NCBI GenBank assembly: GCA_028622995.1
Contig: JAJQJQ010000030.1
Coordinates: forward strand, 2,294,001-2,358,000
DNA length: 64,000 bases
Source of the DNA: Panagrolaimus kolymaensis
Taxonomy: Eukaryota > Nematoda > Chromadorea > Rhabditida > Panagrolaimidae
Direction: 5' to 3'
The notes beneath the pieces were generated by a model that was not told the DNA's origin, made no database searches, and saw only the letters and a list, made by a program, of their open reading frames with translations. The position numbers were made by a program, and so were the translations under genes. Positions 27,820 through 38,504 of this stretch are shown here, one piece after another. Each line of letters opens with the position of its first letter. Position 1 is the first letter of the stretch.

Positions 27820-27995
27820 ATATAAGACGCCGATATTTAAAAAAATTTTGTGCAGCACAAAATTCCTCACTTTTTTGAAAAAGTGTCTCTTTTGCCATTT
27901 TTTTCAATTGATTTTTTTGGCAAAAGAGACACTTTTTCAAAAAAGTGAGGAATTTTGTGCTGCACAAAATTTTTTTAAATATCGGCGTCTTATAT
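27820..27995. repeat. perfect foldback: 78-bp arms, 20-bp spacer
   Basis: 27820-27897 is the exact reverse complement of 27918-27995, as I read it base by base, with a 20-base spacer. The arms carry smaller palindromes of their own, for example AATTTTGTGCAGCACAAAATT and CACTTTTTTGAAAAAGTG. The outer ends run TATAAGACG...CGTCTTATA, so a TA target with TIRs starting TAAGACG (Tc1/mariner-type MITE) is possible. It lies between copies 3 and 4 of the tandem family. The transcript would form a long hairpin on either strand. Confidence 0.93.
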
Positions 27996-28306
27996 GCCAA
28001 ATTTTAACTCGAAATTAAATATGATTAAAAAAAGCGAAATTTATTGTTTCAAAAAATTTAAGTAAAATCAAAGATACAAGAAAAAATTTTGTTGAAGAAA
28101 AAGTACGTAAAATCAATGAAAATTGAAACCATGCAAACCATTATTTTCAAGCCTTTATCGAAGGACATTTTCTTCTAACGAAAAGTTTCGTTGCAAAGAC
28201 TTCGGGAATTAGCAAATATTTTCATTTTCAACTTTATTGCAACAAACTTTTCAAGAAAAACGTTTACAATATTTTTCAGTGATTTTTTTCTTTATTTCTC
28301 AAAACA

Positions 28307-29046
28307 ATGATTGGCCGAACTTTGTCGTTTGTGTTTCTCTTGGTTTTTGTTCCATCAATCGTTCACGCTTTGAAATGTTCTTATGGTGGTACTTGTGTTC
28401 CATTGAAAGATTTTTCGATTTATCGTAAGTTGTTTTTATGTTATTATTCGATGTATTTAACTTAACCAAACTATGGCTTATTTTGCTGGTTTAACAAAAA
28501 CTTTTTTCTTGTATCCTTAACTTATACATACATTTTTCAGCTCCAAAATTGAATACTTATAAGAATTGCAAAAAGTCATGTGTTTATTTTAATTGTTTTA
28601 TCGATGATGATAAATATATTAAACATGGTTATGGATGTCGCGAAGATTTTGAAAGATTGTGTCCTCATCATGCTTCAACTAAAGAGTATAATGTGAATGA
28701 TATTATTGTAGACGATGATGGTCTCATCTTTTCTTGCAATGATTCCGATGATTGTGCCATGAAAAAAATGAGAACAATTTCAAAGAAGGTAACAACGAGC
28801 AATACAACTATCGATCAATCTGCTGATGAAAAATGTATTTATGCAAGTTCACACTTTCTGTAAACTTAACTAATGTTAAATATTTTTTAGGATGAAGATG
28901 AAGAAATGGTTTTAGCTTCTGGAGAAATATTTTTTGATGAATTTTATGAAGATGAATCTTATAACAAAACATATATAGCTTTTTTTGTTTGTTTTATTGT
29001 AATTTTGTTTGGTCCATATGTTTATTATGAATTTGTTATTGGCTAG
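28307..29046 (+). CDS. ten-Cys secreted/type I membrane protein, copy 4, 191 aa
   Basis: Exons are 28307-28424, 28541-28842 and 28891-29046. Signal peptide, CSYGGTC, CKKSCVYFNC, KHGYGCREDFERLCPHH, SCNDSDDC and a last Cys, then DEDEEM and a membrane segment as in copies 1 and 5. The second intron has a GC donor (TAT|GCAAGTTC) where copies 1, 2, 5 and 6 have TAT|GTAAGTT; reading through it gives a stop within a few codons, so splicing is needed for the membrane segment. Upstream palindrome AACGAAAAGTTTCGTT at about 28178 and TTTTTCAG/TGATTTTTT before the ATG. Function unknown. Confidence 0.8.
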
Positions 29047-29402
29047 TAAATCTTTTAAGATAGTTATATTTTTTGGTTGTTTTATTTTAATTTATGTTTG
29101 ACTCAATAAATGATTATAAACATTTTTTTGTTTTGTCTATTAATATTTTTTACTGGCAACCCTAAAAATTAAAGCAATGTTATTGTGAAGTTTTTTAAGG
29201 AAACTTAATAATAGAAGAAATAAAAGTTATCCCAAAATAGTAATACAAAGTATTAAACTTTTCAAAGATATATTTATATCAAAAAAACTGCATTTGCATA
29301 AAAAAAATAAGCCAATTTCTAAAGCGAAAACGAAATTAAACAAAACAAAAATATAAAAAAAATTCAAATAAATAATTGTAATTTCAAAATATTTTATGGA
29401 AA

Positions 29403-30465
29403 TTAAAAGTGGACATTAAAATGTTCTTTTTTCAAAATCTTTGTCAAACTTTTAGTAACATTTTCAATACGGGTTTTTGTTGGGGCAGAAATATTATCTA
29501 CAAAGTTCAATCCAAACTTGGCATTTCTATGCTTCTAAAATCGATACTAATTTGGATAAAGTTTTTTAATTATTTGAAAACTTACTTTAACAAATTTAGC
29601 AAAAGTTTCAATATCAAATGTTTCAGGAAGAAAAGCGATGTTAAAAGTATCTAAATTTTTAAAGCACGGTAATTTTAAAAGATTTTTAATAGTTTCAGAA
29701 GAGAAGAATGAGCGGTCACTAAAAATGAGATTAATTGAATGGAAATTTTATATTCAGATTTAGCTTTGAAACTTACACATTAATTTCAAGATTCGATAAA
29801 TTTTTTAATCCTTCAATTAATTTATTCAAAGGAACGATTTCACCATTTAAACCATCGATAGAGGAACTTTCAAGATACAAAGTTTTGAGATTTTCTGTTG
29901 AAACCATTTTTTGATAATCATCATGGCTTATATCTACTTCGATTAACATTAATTCGTTAAGATCCCATCGAGCTACCTTTTCCATTAAGTAAGCTATTTC
30001 TTCTTTGTTGCATCCTGACAATTCAAGATCTCCATCAAGCCAAAGTTTATATGGAATATCTTTGACTTTGATGTCACTTAATCTCAATGGTGGTGGGTTA
30101 TCTTCACCAACAATATAAATACCATCATCCTCTTCTATAAGCTCAATGCCATTTTCAAGTTCATACCGATTTCCAGGTAAAGGATTTGAATTAATTGTAT
30201 TAGTAATCCAAAATTCATTTTCTTTGTAAATAATTCCAATTGTAACGATGATTGGATTTTTAAAGAAAAAATATTTGCAACTTTGAACTAATTTTTCATA
30301 AACTAATGGAGTTGAAGGATTCTTTGCCATATAATAAATTATATTTGATGGGAGAGAAAAATCTTGAGGACGATGTCCATCATTAATTGCCTCTTCAACA
30401 ACTTTTGCTTTTTTAGTTGCACCTCCTTCTGAAAGGGACGGAGCACTTCGTTTTTCACCAGCCAT
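29403..30465 (-). CDS. F-box/LRR-like protein of a nematode-expanded family, 317 aa
   Basis: Exons on the minus strand: 30465-29777, 29718-29586 and 29534-29403, in frame to TAA. The N-terminus is basic and polar (KRSAPSLSEGGATKKAK, possible nuclear signal). Residues about 36-75 (FSLPSNIIYYMAKNPST and VYEKLVQSCKYFF) resemble the F-box-like start of proteins abundant in panagrolaimid nematodes. Leucine-rich segments follow (LNELMLIEVDIS, NLKTLYLESSSI, KNLSNLEIN). Such proteins usually serve as SCF substrate adaptors, but that role is only inferred. It lies inside the ten-Cys cluster in opposite orientation. Its exons 2 and 3 are homologous to the broken gene at 10192-11004. Confidence 0.75.
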
Positions 30466-31307
30466 AATTTTTGGAGTAATAAGCTAAAATTTAATAATTT
30501 TTTTTTATAGAAATAGTTCACATTTAGAAATACAAAAAAGAGAAAATACCAACATATTCAAATAACAATTTTAAAAGATGGAATTTAAACGAAAAAAAAG
30601 AAAGAATAAAAGTCTCCAAAAATATTTAAAAAATGTGCTATAATTTTTGCTTTAATCAAACTTTCCAATTATAACTTTGTCTCTTTAAAAATAAATTATA
30701 TATGACTTTGAGGCCAATGATTTAGTCAAAAAATATTTGGAGGGCATAATTCAAAGAATTTGAATGAAAGTCAATAATAATAAACAAAAAATAATTTTAT
30801 TTTTCTTAAACAATAAACGATCATTGGGTCAAATTCTTTCAGGTGTTTATATTTTTTAATATTGCCTTTAAATTTAACTTTACTTAACTAAGTAATATTT
30901 AAAATTTTCATATCCATTTTCCATTATTATTATTACTAATTGATATCATTTAAAAATAATCAATAAAAGAATATTAAATAACGACTAAAGCACACGACTA
31001 AATTATATAGTATATTTGTGTTTCAATAAAAAAAAATCAAACATTGCTTTTACAATTTCAAGAAATTATGTTAATCAAAGATAAAGAAAAGTATTGGTAC
31101 AAAAAAAAGTGAGCAAAATCAAGAAAAAGTAAAAATTATGCAAATCGCACACCACCACCGAGTTTTTCCAAATCCAGTTTTTACAACGAAAAGTTTTGTT
31201 GCAAAGTCATTTCGCGTGTTTGCATATTTTTCTTTCTTCAACGTTGCAACAAACATTTGAAGAAAAAAGTGTTCATTTTTCAGTGATCTTTTTTATTTCG
31301 AAGTATC
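30466..31307. promoter_or_regulatory. divergent intergenic region before copy 5
   Basis: Holds the 5' flank of the F-box/LRR-like gene on one side and the conserved upstream block of ten-Cys copy 5 on the other: AACGAAAAGTTTTGTTGCAAAG at 31184-31205, GTGTTTGCATATTTTTC and TTTTTCAG/TGATC about 27 bases before the ATG. The middle is AT-rich without a gene. Confidence 0.45.
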
Positions 31308-32005
31308 ATGATGGGTCGATCTTTGTCGTTTGTGTTTCTCTTGGTTTTTGTTCCATCAATCGTTCAAGCTTTGAAATGTTCTTATGGTGGTGCTTGTGAA
31401 ACTCATATCAGTTTTTCGACTTCTCGTAAGTAAATTTTATGTTTTATTTCGATGATTTTAACTTAAACAACTCTTGCATACTTTGTCTCTTTAAAACAAA
31501 AACAATTTTTAGCTCCAAAATTAAATACTTATAAGAATTGTAAAGAATCATGTGCTTATTTCACTTGTTCAATCGATGATGATAAATATGTTAAACATGG
31601 TTATGGTTGTATCGAAGATTTCGAAAGATTATGTCCTCATGCTTCAATCAAAGAATATAACATGAATAAGTTTACTAAAGGCGAAAAATCTCATATCTAT
31701 CCTTGCAATGATTACGATGATTGTGCCATGAAAACAATGAGAAGACTTTCACATGAGAAACCAGCGACCAATACAAAAGAAAAATGTGTTTATGTAAGTT
31801 GGCTTTTATAGGTTTTAAATAACGATACTAAAGAGAAGTATTTTTTTAGGATGAAGATGAAGAAAGTATATTGGCTTCTGGAGAAATATTTTTTGAAGAA
31901 TTTTATGAAGATGAATCTTATTACAAAACATATATTGCTTTTTTTGTTTGTTTTATTGTAATTTTGTTTGGTCCATATGTTTATTATGAAATTGTTATAG
32001 GCTAG
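31308..32005 (+). CDS. ten-Cys secreted/type I membrane protein, copy 5, 184 aa
   Basis: Exons are 31308-31425, 31513-31793 and 31850-32005. Two ATGs in tandem open the frame; the first is used here. Signal peptide, CSYGGAC, CKESCAYFTC, KHGYGCIEDFERLCPH, PCNDYDDC and a last Cys. The segment between the final two cysteines is shorter than in other copies (KPATNTKEKC). Exon 3 is nearly the same as in copy 4 (SGEIFFEEFYEDE, then the FVCFIVILFGPYVYYE membrane segment), pointing to recent duplication or gene conversion. Function unknown. Confidence 0.82.
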
Positions 32006-32355
32006 TAAAATTTTTAAGATAGTTCTTTCGTTTCTTGGTTGTTTTTATTGTAATTTATGTTTGACTCAATAAATGCTTATAAACCATTTTTTGTTTTGTC
32101 TGCTTTTTATCAATATTTTTATGGACAGGGTAATCAAGAAAAAGCAAAACATACAAATCACTAAGTGTGTGTATTTTTCAATAATGTTTGCGTTTATCAA
32201 AGAAACTTTCTTACAACGAAAAATTTCGCTTATTTGTAATAACAAAACCTTCAAAGCTTTTTTTTCAGTTTGCAAATTTCTTTCTTCATCGCTGCATTCA
32301 ACAATTAGAAAATTAATCGTTTATTTTTTAGTGATCTCTTTTATTCCGAATTATC

Positions 32356-33178
32356 ATGAATTGTCGAATGTCGTCGTTTGTGTTTCTCCTGATTTTTCTT
32401 CCATCAATTGTTCAAGCTTTGAAATGTTCTTATGGTGGTACTTGTGAAATTGCGAGCAAATGGAACACTGAGCGTAAGTTGTTTTACCAAAATATTTATT
32501 ATTAAGATATACGTGCGATTGTTTTTGGCTTTAATAACCTTTATTATTATGTTTGCTTGTTTTAACCAATCATAACTTTCCGATTTACTTAATTTTTTAC
32601 ATTTTTTAGCTCCAAAATTAACTACTTTTAAAAATTGCAAAGAATCATGTGTTTATTTTCTTTGTTTCTTTAATGGTACTGATGGTAATAGATATCTTAA
32701 ACACGGTTATGGTTGTCCAGAAGATGTTGAAAGATTATGCTCTCATGCTTCAAACAGAGAAAATGGCACTAAAAATGTTATTTTTGGCAAAGATTTTCTC
32801 ATTTGTTATTGCAACGATTCCGATGATTGTATGATTAAGAAAACAAGGAAAGCATCAAAAAGTGTAAAAGCAGAAGAAAGAAGTGTTTCGAAAAATGTAA
32901 CAACGAGCAATACAATTATCGATCAATCTGCTGATGAAAAATGCATTTATGTAAGTTCACACATTTCACACTTTCTGTAATAAACTTAATTAATGTATAT
33001 GATTTTTTAGGATGAAGATGAAGAAAGTATATTAGCTTCTGGAGAAATATTTTTTGAAGAATTTTATGAAGAAGAAGAATCTTACTTTAACAAAAAATAT
33101 ATAACCTTTTTAGTTTGTTTTATTGTAATTTTCTTTGGTCCATACGTTTATTATGAACTTTTTTTAGGTTATTTATAG
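32356..33178 (+). CDS. ten-Cys secreted/type I membrane protein, copy 6, 208 aa
   Basis: Exons are 32356-32473, 32610-32950 and 33011-33178. The start is MNCRMSSFVFLL rather than MIGR.LSF; it adds a cysteine in the signal peptide. Ectodomain: CSYGGTC, CKESCVYFLC, HGYGCPEDVERLCSH, YCNDSDDC, then a longer basic stretch (KKTRKASKSVKAEERSVSK) before NVTTSNTI and the last Cys. Exon 3 has an acidic segment and a membrane segment ending YELFLGYL. The gene is convergent with the PDZ gene 207 bp downstream. Function unknown. Confidence 0.82.
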
Positions 33179-33385
33179 TTCTGTTTTTTTGATTGTTGTT
33201 TTTTTTTATGTTATTTTTGTTTGATTCAATAAACACTTTTGTAAATCTTTTTTCTATTATTAAATAAAAAAATAGAAAGCCAATTGAAGAAGAAAAAAAT
33301 AAACAAATTTGAAAATAAGAAATTTGTCAATAAAAATAATTTTATTCCATAAAAAGAAACTCGTAAATGCAAAGTATAAAATATA

Positions 33386-34962
33386 TTATCGTCGTTTAAA
33401 ATAACGATACGCAAAAACAATACCAATTCCAAGAGTAATGGCTCCAATTGAAATGAAAATGGCTTCTGCTACTAATGACGGGCTGAAAAAGGTGTAAGAA
33501 ATTAAAAAATGTAAGTGAAAAAGAATATAATAAGATAAGTAAGATTGAAAGCTTACACCAAACATTTTAAATTTCACTAACCTATTAGGATCCAACAGAG
33601 AAACTGGTTTTTTAGGAGTTCTTGGTACATCATCGGTGACACTGAAAGTTGAGGGCGCGGCACTTATTGTTGAAATTCGATCATCTTCCTCTTCCATATT
33701 TGATGGAAAATGGGAATAAGCTACTGTTGGAATATTACCATTTTGTCCATGTGACGAAACAGATCCGTTAATATCAGATGGTGGAGATATAAGAGGATCA
33801 TGAAAAGATTGTTGTTGCCTTGCTCGCGAAGCTAATGGCCCATGTTCATTGGTTGTTGAAGATACTTCGGATTCTGTCTCCGTTTTGTCAAAAATATATG
33901 AATTACTATTAACTAAAATATAAACAATAGTTAATTTTTTTTAACAAAGTTGCTGAATAACTTGCCTGTAAAAGGTGGAATTACTGTTGCAGCCATTATA
34001 GCTTCTGATGATTCTGGTTTTAAAGTTCCAGGGGCAGTTGTTGTTAAAGAATTTGCTGTAGTTTTTATTATTGAAGATGGACTTGTTGCAGGACTAACAG
34101 TTTTTTTCAAAATCGATTGTCGAACTGATTCTTGGACCGGTGAATCAGTTAACGGTGTTGGAACAACAACAAATGGACGCTGAAAATTTAAATGAATAAA
34201 GTGACATATATAAAGCAAAAAGTAAAGAAAAAATATTGGAAAAAGCGTTAAAATGTTATAAAATTTTTGAAAAAGGTTTGTAACTAGAGATTATCAAACA
34301 AAGAAAAGGAAGAAAAAAAGTAACAACTGTTGAGTAAACCCTTGTGAAATAAGATAGCTATGAAATAAGTTTAAAAAAAAAGCGATGATGCAATCAAATG
34401 TGGAAAATAAAGAAAAAGTTTAAGCGTAACTTTATAAAACTTAATGACATAGCTAAACCCTCAAAAAACTGGTTAAAAATAAACAAAAGTCTTGAAAAAT
34501 CTTACAGATAAAATAAGTGTCTCAGCGTCTTGTTCAATCAATAAACGAACTTTTCCTTGTGCTTGACGAAAAACTTCCACAGCTTCTGTGTGGGTTTTTG
34601 ACCTCAATAATATATCGTCAACCTTTAAAAACAAAAGGGTTAAGAAAAAAAATGCTTAAAAAAATTGAACAAACCGCAACAATTAAATCACCAGGTTGAA
34701 GTCTTCCGTCTCTAAAAGCAGGTCCTCCAAGTCTTATATGGGAAATGAAAATTCCAGTATGTCCAGGTATATGTGGGTCATCAACTCCACCAATAATGTT
34801 AAAACCAAATCCTGAAATTGGATATATGTAAAAAAATTAAAAAGCTATTTGTTAAAAAAAAAAGAAACCAAATTTTTCTTCTTTCTCTAACTCTATTTCA
34901 ACTAAATCTCGAGTTTGATCGAGCTGTGATTTAGTTGGATTAATCGAAGGAGACGAAGCCAT
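33386..34962 (-). CDS. PDZ-domain tail-anchored protein (SYNJ2BP/OMP25-like), 329 aa
   Basis: Minus-strand exons: 34962-34869, 34811-34675, 34622-34506, 34179-33966, 33912-33582 and 33482-33386. Residues about 18-115 form a PDZ domain: carboxylate loop GFGFNIIGG at 32-40, then TGIFISHI, GGPAFRDGRLQPGDLIVAVDD, and AVEVFRQAQGKVRLLI. A Ser/Thr/Pro-rich linker follows. The C-terminus is a single hydrophobic segment (about 303-322) followed by RYFKRR, the pattern of a mitochondrial outer-membrane tail anchor, as in SYNJ2BP/OMP25. The linker is much longer than in the vertebrate protein. The fourth intron uses a GC donor (ACAG|GCAAGT); only that donor keeps the frame. Identification as an orthologue is inferred from architecture. 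Confidence 0.85.
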
Positions 34963-35177
34963 TTGAAACCAATAATAACATCTTTAATAAAATTAATTTA
35001 AAAAAAAAAGGAAATAATTTGAAGAAAATCATTCCATGATTGTTTAACCAAAGTTCGCTATAAGAAAAAATCTCGATGGCGATGATTGCTTTTTTTGAAA
35101 GTTTACTCAATTTTCCAAAAAACAAATTTTTAAATAAAAGTTTCAAAGTTCCAATTTTAAAAAAACCGTACATAACA

Positions 35178-35573
35178 GTTCCAAAACTTATTGGTTATAA
35201 GGATTGCAAAGAATAATGTACTTATTTTGTTTGCTCTAATTATAAATATGTTAAACATAGTTTTGGTTGTCGCGAAGATTTTGAAAGATAATGTTCTCCT
35301 CAAGCTTCAATCAAAGAATACATAAACAATAATTTAACTAATGGCAAAAGTTCTTCCATACTTTCTTGTAATGATTCCGGTGATTGTGTCATCAAAAGAA
35401 TGAGCCAAATTAGGAAGGGGACAGCAAGCAATACAACTATCGATGCATTAGCATTTGAGAAATGTAATTATGTAAGTTAGCTCACTTCAACATTTATAAA
35501 CTTGAATAATCAAAAATAGGACGACGAAAGTATGTTTGCCTTTGAAGAAGAATTTTATTTTAACAAAAAATAG
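35178..35573 (+). pseudogene. decayed seventh copy of the ten-Cys family
   Basis: Sequence equivalent to exons 2 and 3 of the paralogues: Pro-Lys-Leu start, GYKDCKE, a KHSFGCREDFER-like stretch, a SCNDSGDC-like stretch and a final Cys before GTAAGT at about 35473, then a short acidic exon after AG. Stops interrupt it early (TAA after the KDCKE codons and again after DFER), and no signal-peptide exon precedes it; the 5' end of the PDZ gene lies 215 bp upstream, on the opposite strand. Clearly non-functional as a family protein. Confidence 0.85.
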
Positions 35574-36064
35574 TTAGCTTTTTTTGGTTGCTTTATTGTT
35601 ATTTATTTATAACAAAATAAATGCTTATAAATCTTATTTTTTACTGTTTTCTTGACTTTTCATCAAATATTATTTTATGCATTGCTTCTTTGTTGGTAAA
35701 TTTAGCATAAGTCTATGTGAGTGATCTTTCATATAAGTAAGAGTTTAATGAAAAACTAACTAACTACAAACAAGAAGAAGAAAAAAATATATGCTTTTTT
35801 ATCAGTCATTCAACAAAGAAACAATAAAAAAAGCAAGTACAAACATCAAAAAATCAAAAAAGCTTTTAACCATCGTTTTTATTTCTCTCAACTTTATTTT
35901 ATCGAATTGAAGCTATAAAAAAATAAGGACAACAACAACCAACTGTTGTTGTCTAAAATAAAAGTCAATTTATTAGACGACAACCAAAATTTTTTAAAGC
36001 CAAGTTAGTTGATTGACTTTTTATTTTTCTTCTTTGCTTGCTTTCTTTTTATTTCAAATCATTT
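35574..36064. other. intergenic stretch with no gene seen
   Basis: AT-rich. It begins with an AATAAATGCTTATAAA block, the 3' signal shared by the ten-Cys copies, then holds nothing recognisable before the NTF2-like gene. AACCAACTGTTGTTG repeats occur near 35930-35950. Confidence 0.45.
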
Positions 36065-36624
36065 ATGTCTCAAGGTTTGTTGATTTTTATTTTTCATTAT
36101 TGATTTTCTTTGAGTTTATTAAAATTTGTGTATATTTTTTAGAAGCAATTAATGCTGTTGGAGAGGTCCAAAAAAATTTTCTTAAACATTGGCATGCTAA
36201 TGATTTGGAAAAGCTTTTAACCCTTTATCATCCAGATGCCGTTTTAGTTGCAAAAGGTCAATGGGCTGTTTATGGTCATGATAGTAAGTTTCTTTTTCAC
36301 CATTTTTGATTTTGATTCCACATCAAAAAAGAATCTCAAGTTTTGGGTTTTGCAAGGAAAATTACCAATAATTTTTTTTGTTCCACTAAGAAAGTTTGGG
36401 TGTTTTTAGACATTCTCAAAAAATTCAAGGAAGAATTTTTCAAAGATGGTCCACCAAAGTTTACATTGCATCAAGATACCACCATTGCCACCGAACACGG
36501 AGAAATGGCTCATCAAAAAGGCCGATTGGAATTTGAACCCAACAAATTCAATGCTTATCAACAAGTTTTCAAACGTGATTCCAATGGACATTATTTGATT
36601 TATCATGATGAATTTGAACCATAA
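36065..36624 (+). CDS. small NTF2-like (SnoaL/DUF4440-type) protein, 121 aa
   Basis: Exons are 36065-36074, 36143-36283 and 36410-36624; the first codes only three codons plus one base (Met-Ser-Gln). The protein has the cone-shaped NTF2-like signature: VGEVQKNFLKHWHANDLEKL, LYHPDAVLVAKGQWAVYGHD, a helix ILKKFKEEF, and strands TIATEHGEMAHQKGRLEF and HYLIYHDEFEP at the very end. Proteins of this fold in nematodes are small, cytosolic and mostly uncharacterised; no catalytic role can be read here. The tiny first exon is inferred from frame and the acceptor at 36142. Confidence 0.78.
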
Positions 36625-36811
36625 AACAATATTTTCTTTGAATACTGAAATTTTTTATGGATTCATTCTCTAAGTTTTGCTAATTATGAAATAAAAAAAG
36701 TTGCGTTAATATAAAATTTTCACAAGCTTTAGTTTTAAAATACAATGGAATAAGATAATTGCAAGTGTCATTTATTAGCCAAACTTTATGATTTCATTCA
36801 TGAAAAAAAAA

Positions 36812-37917
<1,106 letters not shown>

Positions 37918-38504
37918 CGTCTGCTTTTTGGAGAAACAATGAAACGTTTGTTTTAAACAAAAAAGTTTGCTTTTAAATTGGGGGAAATAAAGGCAATCAT
38001 GAATCAGAAAAAAATTCAAAGGTTTCGGAGAGCAAAAGTTTAAACAAAAAAATCATCATTGAAATAACAAACTTTTGTGATTTAAAAAAAACTCTTTTTT
38101 AATTATAAATTATTTTGTGTTTAATGAATAAAGGCAAAAAATAATTGTATTTCAACACAATAATTTTTTTTAAATAAGTTTTTATTATATTTACTAAATC
38201 ACTGTTGCATTCAATTTAAAAAATGAGGTTCAACAAATTATAAATGCAAAAACCCGAGAAAAAAATATAAAGCTACATACAAATTAAAATTGTAAAACAC
38301 AAATGCCCAAAAAAAAATTTAGATGAGATCAACAACAAAATTTTAAAAAATGCCATAATATTAAATTAACCCGAAATTAGTAATAAAGTGAAATTAATTT
38401 TACATTCATATTTTAAAATCTAAAATTAAAAAAGTTTTTTTCGAAGTAAATACAGAAAAAAAATTAAAGGCACGAAAAAAAGAAAAAAAACATAAATGAA
38501 AATT
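37918..38504. other. intergenic region between protease 1 and the KASH gene
   Basis: AT-rich, no gene seen. It holds the promoter side of protease paralogue 1 and the 3' end of the KASH gene, both on the minus strand. Confidence 0.45.
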
